Source: Kitasatospora sp. MBT63
Lineage (GTDB): Bacteria > Actinomycetota > Actinomycetes > Streptomycetales > Streptomycetaceae
Assembly: GCF_000710465.2 (NCBI RefSeq)
Contig: NZ_JAIZ01000202.1
Location: 1 to 50,352 of the forward strand
DNA length: 50,352 nt
Direction: 5' to 3'
Shown one piece after another: positions 24,992-32,330 of the stretch (within the stretch, counting starts at the first letter, position 1; every line of letters begins with the position of its first letter). Position numbers and translations under genes: made by a program. Below the pieces are notes generated by a model, which saw nothing but the letters and a program-made list of their open reading frames with translations, made no database searches and was not told the origin of the DNA.

Positions 24992-25375
24992 ATGCGGATC
25001 GACCGGCTTGACCACCTCGTCCTGACGGTGCGGGACATCGACGCCACGGTGGACTTCTATACGAAGGTCCTCGGCATGGAAGAGACGGCCTTCCGTGGCG
25101 GGCGCCGAGCTCTGACGTTCGGCCACAGCAAGATCAACCTTCATCAGGCCGGTGCCGAGTTCGAACCCAAGGCCGCCCGGCCCGCCCCCGGCAGCGCCGA
25201 CCTGTGTCTGATCGTCGATCAACCCCTCGACCAGGTGGTCGCCGAGCTCGCCGCGCACGGTGTGCCGGTCGAGGAGGGCCCTGTCGAGCGCACCGGGGCC
25301 ACCGGACCCATCGACAGCGTCTACGTGCGCGACCCCGACGGCAACCTCATCGAACTGAGCAACCTCCGTCCCTGA
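24992..25375 (+). CDS. VOC-family (glyoxalase-like) protein
   Basis: A 127-aa vicinal-oxygen-chelate protein. It has the paired beta-alpha-beta-beta-beta layout, with candidate metal ligands H8 ([12 protein letters not shown]), a His in SKINLHQAG, and a Glu in [11 protein letters not shown]. Small VOC proteins can act as dioxygenases, lyases, isomerases or drug-binding resistance proteins; the substrate is not readable. The ATG has a perfect GAAGGAG box. The two half-domains and the D-P-D-G-N-L-I-E-L close match the family. It stands alone, divergent from the SnoaL-like gene. Confidence 0.9.
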   Translation: MRIDRLDHLVLTVRDIDATVDFYTKVLGMEETAFRGGRRALTFGHSKINLHQAGAEFEPKAARPAPGSADLCLIVDQPLDQVVAELAAHGVPVEEGPVERTGATGPIDSVYVRDPDGNLIELSNLRP

Positions 25376-25498
25376 GGCCGTTCGGACCCGTCGGCCTGTT
25401 CGAGGCATTCGCGGGGAATCCGACGGTGCGGGGCGGCCGTTCATCTGCCGGCCGCACGGTGCCAGGCTCGCGTCACCCGCCGGCAAGCCATGACTTGT

Positions 25499-25519
25499 AA
25501 TGTCCACGACATGGACATT
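25499..25519. repeat. Inverted repeat across a start codon
   Basis: Eight-base arms AATGTCCA and TGGACATT with a 5-base spacer lie exactly across the ATG (25511) of the phosphatase gene. A protein or RNA hairpin here could block translation or transcription. Being only 21 bases long, it may also be chance. Confidence 0.4.
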
Positions 25520-27109
25520 CAGCGTATGCCGCACGAGGCCGTCGAGCGCCTGAGCATGGCCGAGCAGCACGAGTGGTTCCGCAGTGTCACGTCCCGGCGG
25601 GCTCTGATCCGCGGCGGCCTCGCGGGCGCGGGTGCACTGGTGGCAGGTGCCTCGGTGGGGACCGGGTCGGCGTCGGCGGCCCCCGCGCCCGCGCCGAACA
25701 CCGGCGGGCTGCTGGGGAAGGCGGAGCGCAGGGCGGGGGCGTCCGTCATACCGTTCGGGCGCCACCTCGCCTACGGACCCGACCCCAGAACGTCGATGTC
25801 CGTGACCTGGCAGGTCCCCGCCCTGGTGGACCGCCCGTTCGTCCGGATCGGCTGTTCCCCCACCGACCTGGGCCAGCGCATCCCGGCCCGGCTGTCCGTC
25901 CTCAGGACGCCGTACGAGTCGTTCACCGGGCCGCGCAACGGCCTGCCGCCCGTGCACCCGACCGATCTCGAGCAGTACTACCTCACCGCCCGGATCGATC
26001 ACCTCACCCCCGGCCGCACGTACTTCTACACGGTCGGCCACGACGGCTACGACCCGGCCGCCCACCCGGAGCTCGGCGGCCCCGCGTCCTTCAGGACCGC
26101 CCCCGCCGGGCGCGAGAAGTACACCTTCACCGCCTTCGGGGACCAGGACGTCAACGTCGACAGCCTCGCGATGACGGCCGCGATCCGCCGCCAGGCCCCC
26201 GCCTTCCACCTGATCGCCGGAGACCTGTCCTACGCCAACGGCAACGGCGTGGGACACGTCACCGACTGGGGCTTCGACCCCCGCGCCTGGGACACCTACT
26301 TCCAGCTGAACGACTTCGTCTCCGCATCCCTGCCCTGGCAGGCGGTGGTCGGCAACCACGAGCTCGAACCCTGGTACTCCGGCGACGGCTACGGCGGCTA
26401 CCGCGAGCGCTTCGCCCTGCCGGACGCCGAGCAGACGACCTACTACTCCTTCACCCACGGCAACGTCGCCTTCCTCGCCCTGGACGCCAACGACGTCGCC
26501 TACGAGCAGGCCGCCAGCCTCGGCTACACCGCAGGCGCCCAGACCAGGTGGCTCACCCGCCGGCTGGCCGCCTTCCGGGCCGACGAGAACATCGACTTCG
26601 TCGTCGCCTACTTCCACCACTGCGGGTACTGCACCGCCCCCGCCCACTCGTCCGACGACGGCGTGCGCGGCACCTGGGGACCCCTGTTCGACCAGTACGC
26701 CGTCGACCTCGTCATCAACGGTCACAACCACCTCTACGAACGCACCGACCCCCTCAAGGCCGGCCGCGCCACCGCCAAGGCCCCCATCGGATCCACCGTC
26801 ACCACCACGACCCACGGCACCACCTACATCGTCGCCGGCTGCGCGGGCGACTCGCACTACAACTTCGACGTCCCCGACAGCTACCAGGGTGCCGTCCACG
26901 ATGTGGACTCAGTCACCTCCACCACCCACAACCCGGCCGGCGGCAAGACCGCCGAGACCGTCGAATGGTCCCGCGTGCGCTACACCGGCTACGCCCTGCT
27001 CGCCGTGGACGTCGACCCCGGCGGGCACGGGCGCACCCCGGAACTCGTGGTACGCGGCGTCAACCAGTTCGGCGCGGAGATCGACCGCGTCACCATCCGC
27101 CGCACCTGA
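25511..27109 (+). CDS. Tat-exported purple acid phosphatase-like enzyme
   Basis: A 532-aa metallophosphoesterase. A twin-arginine signal (SRRALIRGG, then a GAGALVAGASVG hydrophobic core and SASAAP) ends near residue 65. An N-terminal beta-sandwich (about 75-205; LTPGRTYFYTVG) precedes the two-metal catalytic domain. Its motifs are FGDQD, GDLSYAN, GNHE, a YFHHCGY His and NGHNHLYER, all matching purple acid phosphatases of the bacterial type. It would release phosphate outside the cell and might be phosphate-regulated, although I cannot name a PHO box. ATG 25511 is chosen; an in-frame ATG at 25490 is possible, and neither has a good ribosome-binding site. Confidence 0.92.
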   Translation: MDIQRMPHEAVERLSMAEQHEWFRSVTSRRALIRGGLAGAGALVAGASVGTGSASAAPAPAPNTGGLLGKAERRAGASVIPFGRHLAYGPDPRTSMSVTWQVPALVDRPFVRIGCSPTDLGQRIPARLSVLRTPYESFTGPRNGLPPVHPTDLEQYYLTARIDHLTPGRTYFYTVGHDGYDPAAHPELGGPASFRTAPAGREKYTFTAFGDQDVNVDSLAMTAAIRRQAPAFHLIAGDLSYANGNGVGHVTDWGFDPRAWDTYFQLNDFVSASLPWQAVVGNHELEPWYSGDGYGGYRERFALPDAEQTTYYSFTHGNVAFLALDANDVAYEQAASLGYTAGAQTRWLTRRLAAFRADENIDFVVAYFHHCGYCTAPAHSSDDGVRGTWGPLFDQYAVDLVINGHNHLYERTDPLKAGRATAKAPIGSTVTTTTHGTTYIVAGCAGDSHYNFDVPDSYQGAVHDVDSVTSTTHNPAGGKTAETVEWSRVRYTGYALLAVDVDPGGHGRTPELVVRGVNQFGAEIDRVTIRRT

Positions 27110-27133
27110 CCCCCCGGCACCCCCACAGCCGCA

Positions 27134-27187
27134 GGGCCCGCCCTTTCCGGGCCCGCGGCGGCGGGAGCCCCCCGGCTCCGCCGCCGC
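27134..27187. terminator. Tandem hairpin terminators between convergent genes
   Basis: Two stems follow the phosphatase stop: a perfect 7-bp GGGCCCG/CGGGCCC with a 7-base loop (27134-27154), then a longer GC stem with one bulge and a CCCC loop (27155-27187). Both can end transcription from either convergent gene. Confidence 0.75.
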
Positions 27188-27207
27188 ACCGCAATCCGCC
27201 CCGACGG

Positions 27208-27741
27208 TCAGCCGACCGGCGGCAGCACGGCACCGGGGCCCTGCGCCGGCGCGCCGGACCGATGGAAGTACATGGTCCAGTTCGTCTCCCAGCTCTCACC
27301 GCCGTCGGCCGAGAACGCCTGCTCCCAGTAGGCCGAGTCCGCCGTGATGTCCGACCAGACGAAGCGGCACCGGATCGGGACGCCGTCGTGGGTGTCGTCA
27401 CCGTGGAACACGCCCCGCCCGTCGCCGCCGAACCGGCCGCGCACGGGCGGCTGGAGCAGGCCCGTGCGGCTGCTCGCCCAGTACAACGACCACTCCATGT
27501 GCGCAGGGTCGAACAGCCTGAGGGTCAGGCCGGTGGTGCCCAGGGTGGGGAAGGTGATCTCGTCCAGATTGGCCGCCCCGTCGAACAGCGTGCCCGTGCA
27601 CACCGCCCGGCCCGGGAACTCCTCCCACTCGGTGCAGCCCGCCAGTCGCGTGACGAGCCGCCGGTTCGCCACCTCCCAGGTGCCCACCAGGAAGTCGAAA
27701 TCCCCGCTGCCGGGCTTCTCGATGACCGAATCGCTGTTCAA
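27208..27741 (-). CDS. DUF1579-like small protein
   Basis: A 177-aa protein with a FDFLVGTWEVANRRL opening, a typical D-F-x-x-x-G-x-W-x-x-x-x-R pattern of DUF1579-like lipocalin-type beta-barrels, and a closing W-E-T-N-W-T-M-x-F-H-R. The function is unknown; such folds may bind small hydrophobic ligands. The start is TTG 27741, with AAGGAAG at about nine bases upstream. It is transcribed away from the WYL regulator, with a perfect palindrome between them, so it is the likely regulated target. Confidence 0.8.
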   Translation of the reverse strand: MNSDSVIEKPGSGDFDFLVGTWEVANRRLVTRLAGCTEWEEFPGRAVCTGTLFDGAANLDEITFPTLGTTGLTLRLFDPAHMEWSLYWASSRTGLLQPPVRGRFGGDGRGVFHGDDTHDGVPIRCRFVWSDITADSAYWEQAFSADGGESWETNWTMYFHRSGAPAQGPGAVLPPVG

Positions 27742-27757
27742 AGTGCCGACTTCCTTA

Positions 27758-27781
27758 GCTCTTGCTCTTGCTCTTGCGCTT
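27758..27781. repeat. Short tandem repeat of a 6-base unit
   Basis: Three exact copies of GCTCTT and a fourth imperfect copy (GCGCTT) lie just before the DUF1579-like start. Copy-number change would alter spacing to the promoter or operator, but at this length chance is likely. Confidence 0.5.
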
Positions 27782-27825
27782 GTACGGGCCGGGCCCGCTG
27801 CCCGACCGGAGGAACGTAGCCCGGC

Positions 27826-27850
27826 TCCACTGACACCTTGTGTCAGTGGA
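27826..27850. promoter_or_regulatory. Perfect 25-base operator palindrome between divergent genes
   Basis: Eleven-base perfect arms (TCCACTGACAC and GTGTCAGTGGA) with a CTT spacer sit between the DUF1579-like gene and the WYL regulator. It contains the GTG that starts the longer frame of the regulator (27840), which supports ATG 27870 as the real start. The TGACAC/GTGTCA core is of the type seen upstream of YafY-like regulators. Confidence 0.85.
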
Positions 27851-27869
27851 GTACGGCAGACTTCTCCGC

Positions 27870-28859
27870 ATGCGTGCGAGTCGTCTGCTGTCCGTCCTGT
27901 TGCTGCTCCAGACCCGTGGCCGGATGACCGCCCGGCAGCTGGCCGAGGAGCTGGACGTGTCCGTCCGCACCGTGTACCGGGACATGGAATCGCTCAGCGC
28001 CGCCGGGGTCCCGCTCTACGCGGACCCCGGCCACGACGGCGGCTACCGGCTCATCGGCGGCTACCGGACCCGGCTGACCGGACTGACCCACGACGAGGCA
28101 CAGGCGCTCTTCCTGACCGGTCTGCCCGGCGCGGCCGCGGACCTCGGCCTGGAATCCGTCCTCGCCGCCGCCCAGCTCAAGCTGACAGCCGCGCTGCCCG
28201 CCGAACTTCGCGAGCAGACCGGCGTCCTGCAGCAGCGGTTCCACCTCGACACCTCCGCCTGGTACACCGAGGCGGACGTCACACCACACCTGGCCGCCGT
28301 GGTCGACGCACTCTGGCAACAGCGCCGCATCCGGATCCGCTACCACCGCTGGAAGGCGCCCCAGGAGGTGGTCCGCACGGTCGAGCCCTACGGGGTGGTG
28401 CTCAAAGCCGGCCGCTGGTACCTGGTGGCGGGACAGCCGGAATCCGTCCGCACCTACCGCGTCTCCCAGATCCTCCGGGCCGAGGTGCTCGCGGACCACT
28501 TCGACCGGCCCGACGGCTTCGACCTGGCCACCCACTGGAAGTCCTCGCTGGACGACTTCGACGCCCGCCGTCGGCAGGGCGAGGCGCTGGTACGGCTCTC
28601 GCCGGGCATCCTGAAGGAGCTGCCGGAGCTCGTGGAACCCTCCGTCGCGCGCGCCGCCCTGGAGAGCGCCGGACCGCCCGACCCCGACGGCCGGATCCAC
28701 GTCGTCATCCCGATCGAGTCCCACGACCACGCCGCCCGCACGCTGCTGCGCCTCGGCGCGGAGGCGGAGGTGCTGCAGCCCCCCGAGCTGAGGGCACTGA
28801 TCGCGCGGACGGCCGCCGCCATGGCCGACACCTATCGGACCCCGCACCGGCCGGGGTAG
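27870..28859 (+). CDS. YafY-type HTH-WYL transcription regulator
   Basis: A 329-aa regulator with an N-terminal winged helix-turn-helix (residues about 5-60: TARQLAEELDVSVRTVYRDMESLSAAGVPL, the R-T-V-Y-R-D recognition helix). A WYL domain follows at about 135-215 (IRYHRWK, then TVEPYGVVLKAGRWYLVAG), and a WCX C-terminal part ends near LRALIARTAAAM. WYL proteins often respond to nucleic acids or small ligands. It probably binds the 25-base palindrome directly upstream and controls itself and the divergent small gene. ATG 27870 is chosen because the operator overlaps the earlier GTG. Confidence 0.93.
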   Translation: MRASRLLSVLLLLQTRGRMTARQLAEELDVSVRTVYRDMESLSAAGVPLYADPGHDGGYRLIGGYRTRLTGLTHDEAQALFLTGLPGAAADLGLESVLAAAQLKLTAALPAELREQTGVLQQRFHLDTSAWYTEADVTPHLAAVVDALWQQRRIRIRYHRWKAPQEVVRTVEPYGVVLKAGRWYLVAGQPESVRTYRVSQILRAEVLADHFDRPDGFDLATHWKSSLDDFDARRRQGEALVRLSPGILKELPELVEPSVARAALESAGPPDPDGRIHVVIPIESHDHAARTLLRLGAEAEVLQPPELRALIARTAAAMADTYRTPHRPG

Positions 28860-29404
28860 CCCCGGGCCGTCCGAGTGAGGCTCCCCGAGCGTGCCCGGTC
28901 TCTGCCGCCGTGCACCGCCCTGCCGGCCGGTAGGGTCCCCGTGTGACCACCGTGCACTGTTCGAGGGCGTGTGCGCCCTGCTGGCGGGAAGGCCTGGTCA
29001 TCGCCGCCCCCGGTGCGGCCGGCCTCCGTGTGCGGCTGTGCCGCCAGGGCGTGATCGTCGGCCGGCGGGCCGGATCATCCGGATCACCCGTGTTCGGTCC
29101 GCCCCTGCCGCCGAGGTCTTCCTCCGCCGGAACCCGGCCGGACGCCGGGCCGGCACATCCGACGGCCACGGCGTTCGCCGCCGGCTGGGACGGTGTGACC
29201 TCGGCGCCGGCCGTGCTGCTGGAGAAATCCGGCTACCGGGCCGCTCCCCACGGGGGCGACGTGCCGGTCACCGCCCCCGTCGCGGGAGAACCGACCGGAC
29301 AACGAAGCTCCGGCGGCCGAACGGTTCGCGAAGCCGGACCGGTCCCCGGTTCCCGGGCGCTGCGCTACCCTTGAGGCACCGTCACTTGACGCTCTGGAGG
29401 ACCG
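28860..29404. other. Gene-free interval before the TA pair
   Basis: About 545 bases with several open frames on both strands, none with coherent domains. A plus frame at 28943-29374 has a Cys-rich start but otherwise random composition. The promoter for the toxin-antitoxin pair should lie here. Confidence 0.45.
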
Positions 29405-29614
29405 ATGCGAATGGTGTTCGACCCTGCCGAGGCCGGGCAACTGCGCGCAACGGCCCGGGACACCGCGCTGGAGGATCCCACCCTCGCGTACGTCCTGCTC
29501 GACCTGGCGGAGCACGGTGTCGACCTGAACGCCTGCCGTACGTGGGAGGACATCAGGTCCGAACGCGGGATCGAGACCGCCCCGGCGGCCGGCGGCGAGC
29601 AGCGCGTTGCCTGA
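29405..29614 (+). CDS. Probable type II antitoxin
   Basis: A 69-aa protein with FDPAEAGQLRATARDTALEDP and a D-L-x-x-H-G-V-D-L-x-x-C-R-x-W-E-D-I-R segment, predicted all-helical and acidic overall. It overlaps the next small gene by 8 bases, the classic layout of type II toxin-antitoxin operons with the antitoxin first. ATG 29405 follows a strong GGAGG. I do not recognise the family; no clear DNA-binding fold is visible, so the role rests on the gene arrangement. Confidence 0.6.
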   Translation: MRMVFDPAEAGQLRATARDTALEDPTLAYVLLDLAEHGVDLNACRTWEDIRSERGIETAPAAGGEQRVA

Positions 29615-29864
29615 TCGCATCCCGCGCCGCGCGGTCATCACCTTCCACGAGGTCGCCGAGCGCCAGATCGCCGAAATGGACGACGCGGCCCTGGCCAGGC
29701 TCGACCCGCACCTCAACACCATCGCATCGTCCCCGAAGACCGCCGGCGTCCAGATGCGCCCCGACAGCCCGGTCCTGGAGTACGCCAAGGACGGTGCGCG
29801 GATCGCCTACATCTCCACCGTGCTCGGCACGATCGTCCTCGTCGCCTACGTCGAGGTCGGCTGA
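29607..29864 (+). CDS. Probable type II toxin (RelE-like size)
   Basis: An 85-aa basic/neutral protein (TTG 29607 start) with a helix (HEVAERQIAEMDDAALARLDPHL) and strands ending RIAYISTVLGTIVLVAYVEV. The size, helix-then-sheet arrangement and overlap with an upstream small acidic gene fit a RelE/ParE-like toxin, but the typical catalytic residues cannot be pinned down. The alternative is a conserved pair of unknown function. Both frames have strong G/C at third positions, so they are real genes. Confidence 0.6.
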   Translation: MPDRIPRRAVITFHEVAERQIAEMDDAALARLDPHLNTIASSPKTAGVQMRPDSPVLEYAKDGARIAYISTVLGTIVLVAYVEVG

Positions 29865-29955
29865 ACCCGGCCCGGCGGCCGCCCGACTCACCGGTGCGGG
29901 TCCGGCACGGCGTGCGGATCCCGTCCCGGTCGGCGGGTGCAGAAGACCGAGCGGT

Positions 29956-30849
29956 CTAGAAGATCCACGAGAAGATCTTGTGGATCAGGTCGAACAGCGC
30001 GCTTCCGAGCGGCCTCCTGCCGTCATCGCAGCTACCGGCGCTCTGGGTCGACGTGGCACCGAAGAACTGGTCCCCCGTGTTCTTGACCTCCGTGAACCCC
30101 AGCGGCTGCGTGGACGAGTTCCTGGGCACCGGGTTCAGACGCAGGATGCGGCCGTCGGCGGTGAAGGAGTACGTCCTTCCCGCGGACTGTGCGAGTCCGT
30201 ACGACGCGGGGAGCGAACCCAGCTCCGTGGTGGTGCGGTCCGGGTGGAGCCGGAACAGAGCGGTCGGGTCCGTCGCCGACCGCCTCAGCGAGATGACGTC
30301 GCCGTCGCCTAGGACCATCAGGTCGCCGGAGGCGGAGAACCCCGCCGGGAAGTCGGCGTAGGCCGCACTCGCCCCGGTCCGAGGGTCGATGGTCCACACC
30401 GTGGTGGTGCCGCTTCCGGCCAGCAGCAAGCCGTTGGGGAGAGCGGTCAGGGAGATGATTCCGACGGCTCCGGCCGGCCCGGTGATCGGGATGGTGGAAA
30501 TCTCCTGCCCCGTCCGGGGGTCGATCGTCGCCAGGACGCTGGGCGACGCCCAGTCTGCCCCGTAGAGGGTCTTCCCGTCGGAGCTGAAGGCGATGTCGCC
30601 GTAGACGCGTGTCAGCGGGACGTCGCGCAGCTTGGCGCCCGTGGCGGGGTTGAACTCCAGCAGGCGGGCGCCGTGATCCCCGGTGTTCGCCCAGAGCGAC
30701 ACCGGTTTGCAGCTCTGCGAGTTCGAGGGGACCTGTGCGGCATCGGCGTTCGAGGCGGTCGCCGCGAGCGAGGTTCCGGCAGTGGTCAGCGCGATCACCG
30801 CGCACATCGCGCCGTTGCGCACCTTCGAGTGACCATCGAACATCCTCAT
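29956..30849 (-). CDS. Secreted beta-propeller-like protein
   Basis: A 297-aa exported protein. A signal peptide covers about residues 1-38 (AVIALTTAGTSLAATASNADAA). The rest forms strand-rich repeats of about 40 residues such as DIAFSSDGKTLYGADW and LTALPNGLLLAGSG, like an NHL/YVTN-type or other bacterial propeller. It ends with a hydrophobic, basic tail (ALFDLIHKIFSWIF) rather than a sortase or anchor motif. ATG 30849 has GGAGG. Role unknown; propellers of this kind usually bind or scaffold. A second ATG (30843) is also in frame. Confidence 0.85.
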   Translation of the reverse strand: MRMFDGHSKVRNGAMCAVIALTTAGTSLAATASNADAAQVPSNSQSCKPVSLWANTGDHGARLLEFNPATGAKLRDVPLTRVYGDIAFSSDGKTLYGADWASPSVLATIDPRTGQEISTIPITGPAGAVGIISLTALPNGLLLAGSGTTTVWTIDPRTGASAAYADFPAGFSASGDLMVLGDGDVISLRRSATDPTALFRLHPDRTTTELGSLPASYGLAQSAGRTYSFTADGRILRLNPVPRNSSTQPLGFTEVKNTGDQFFGATSTQSAGSCDDGRRPLGSALFDLIHKIFSWIF

Positions 30850-31073
30850 CGCCTCCGTGCCGAGTGCCGAATGGGGGACTGTGAACAGGCATCCGCATGC
30901 AGGCCGGGGTTTCCCGGTCGGCCACGTCCCACGTTCGTGCGTGGCGGCGTCGGGCGAGGATGCCCGAAGGGCAGGAGATCGGGCACGGTTCGCCGACCTC
31001 GTCCACCGGGGGGCCGCCGCCCGTCAGGTTCCGCTGGGTCAGGGACATGCCTTCGGCGTGGGGCGGGGCGGCA

Positions 31074-32174
31074 TCATGCGCCGCGTCGGGGAGAAACGGG
31101 CCGCAGGATCACCAGACGGTTGACCGCCGCCGGCGTGGTGAAGGCGGCGAACAGGGCGGCGGCCTGAAGCGCCGGGTCCAGGTTCTGGCCCAGTCGGCCC
31201 ACCAGCGTCAGGAGGGCGAGGGACGGCACGAGCCACCGGGCGACCCGGGCAGGCTGTTGTCCGACCGTGGTGACGGCGAGGAAGGCGTTGTTGCACAGGA
31301 AGATCATGAGAGCGGCCGACATCAGCCAGAGCACTCCGGGGCTCGGACGGCCGAGCAGCGTCCCCAACCCCGCGACCAGGGTCATGAGGGCCGCGGCGGG
31401 GAGGAAGTGCCCGTACATGAAGATGCGCCGGGCCAGCACGAACGCGTCGTGAGGCCGGTTCCGCAGGGTGGAGGCGGCGAGGGTCGAGCCGAAGTCGAAG
31501 TAGATCCAGCAGACCGCGCAGAGCACCGCGAAGGCCGCGACCGCGGTCGCCACCGAGTGCGGCGTGGAGTGCGCGGCGACCAGCCCGCTCACCAACTGCG
31601 CCACTCCCTCGCCGAGCACGATGATGATGAAGCCGCCGAACCGGTCCACCAGGTGGGAGACGTCCACGGAACCGGTGCGCCGGTAGAGGGCGGTGGCGAT
31701 CTCGACGCCGGTCCCGGCCGCCCACAGCGGATAGACCAGCGGTGGGTGCAGGGGTATCGACGCGGCCCAGCACGTCATCGAGATCAGTACCGCGGCGCTG
31801 GAGCCTCCGCGCGGATGCCGCCGGCCGAGCAGCCATCGGACCAGCAGCAGCCCGGCCAGGACGGCCACGTAGGACCCGGCGAACAGCGCGGTGCGCCCGT
31901 GCGCGGCATCACCGGCCCCGGCGGCCATGACCAGGACGACCGCCATCTGACCCATGACCGCGACCCGGCGCTCCGCACCGCCCTCGCCGAACAGATTGGT
32001 GTAGACGGTCGAGGACACCCACACCCACCACACCGGGGCGAACAGCGCGAGCATCGTCAACGCGGCCCGGAAACTCGGGTCACCCACCAACGGGTGGGCC
32101 AACTGGGCGACCAGAGCGACGAACATCAGGTCGTAGAACAGCTCAAGCCACCCGACACGCCGGTCCTCGATCAT
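31074..32174 (-). CDS. LtrA-family membrane protein
   Basis: A 366-aa protein resembling the low-temperature-requirement A family. The N-terminal RRVGWLELFYDLMFVALVAQLAH is its signature (W-x-E-L-F-x-D-L-x-F-V). About ten hydrophobic segments follow; a D-R-F-G-G-F-I-I-I-V-L-G-E-G motif in the middle is also a family hallmark. The function is not established. ATG 32174 is chosen because upstream codons have no family similarity. It is divergent from the large unknown gene at 32331. Confidence 0.9.
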   Translation of the reverse strand: MIEDRRVGWLELFYDLMFVALVAQLAHPLVGDPSFRAALTMLALFAPVWWVWVSSTVYTNLFGEGGAERRVAVMGQMAVVLVMAAGAGDAAHGRTALFAGSYVAVLAGLLLVRWLLGRRHPRGGSSAAVLISMTCWAASIPLHPPLVYPLWAAGTGVEIATALYRRTGSVDVSHLVDRFGGFIIIVLGEGVAQLVSGLVAAHSTPHSVATAVAAFAVLCAVCWIYFDFGSTLAASTLRNRPHDAFVLARRIFMYGHFLPAAALMTLVAGLGTLLGRPSPGVLWLMSAALMIFLCNNAFLAVTTVGQQPARVARWLVPSLALLTLVGRLGQNLDPALQAAALFAAFTTPAAVNRLVILRPVSPRRGA

Positions 32175-32330
32175 GCCGTCAGTAAACCTTCGCCACCTGC
32201 TCGTCGTACCCGGCCGGCAGGCCCGAACGCGGTCTTCGACATCTGCGCTCAGGTCGGCGCGTTCGCGCAGGGAACGTGCTCCGGGAGCCGTACACAGTGG
32301 TCCACGCGATCCCGAGGAAGGAGCCCGGGT

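Noticed and set aside
24641..26899. 752-aa minus frame across the VOC and phosphatase genes
   Set aside because: Valine/glycine-rich antisense shadow of two well-supported plus-strand genes.
27758..27781. GCTCTT tandem as a CRISPR or satellite array
   Set aside because: Only three full copies of six bases and no spacers; likely chance.
25573..27819. 748-aa plus frame in another phase of the phosphatase gene
   Set aside because: Arginine/proline-rich off-frame shadow; the phosphatase frame has all catalytic motifs.
28943..29374. 143-aa plus open frame starting MTTVHCSRACAPC
   Set aside because: After the Cys-rich start the composition is random; there is no clear start signal.
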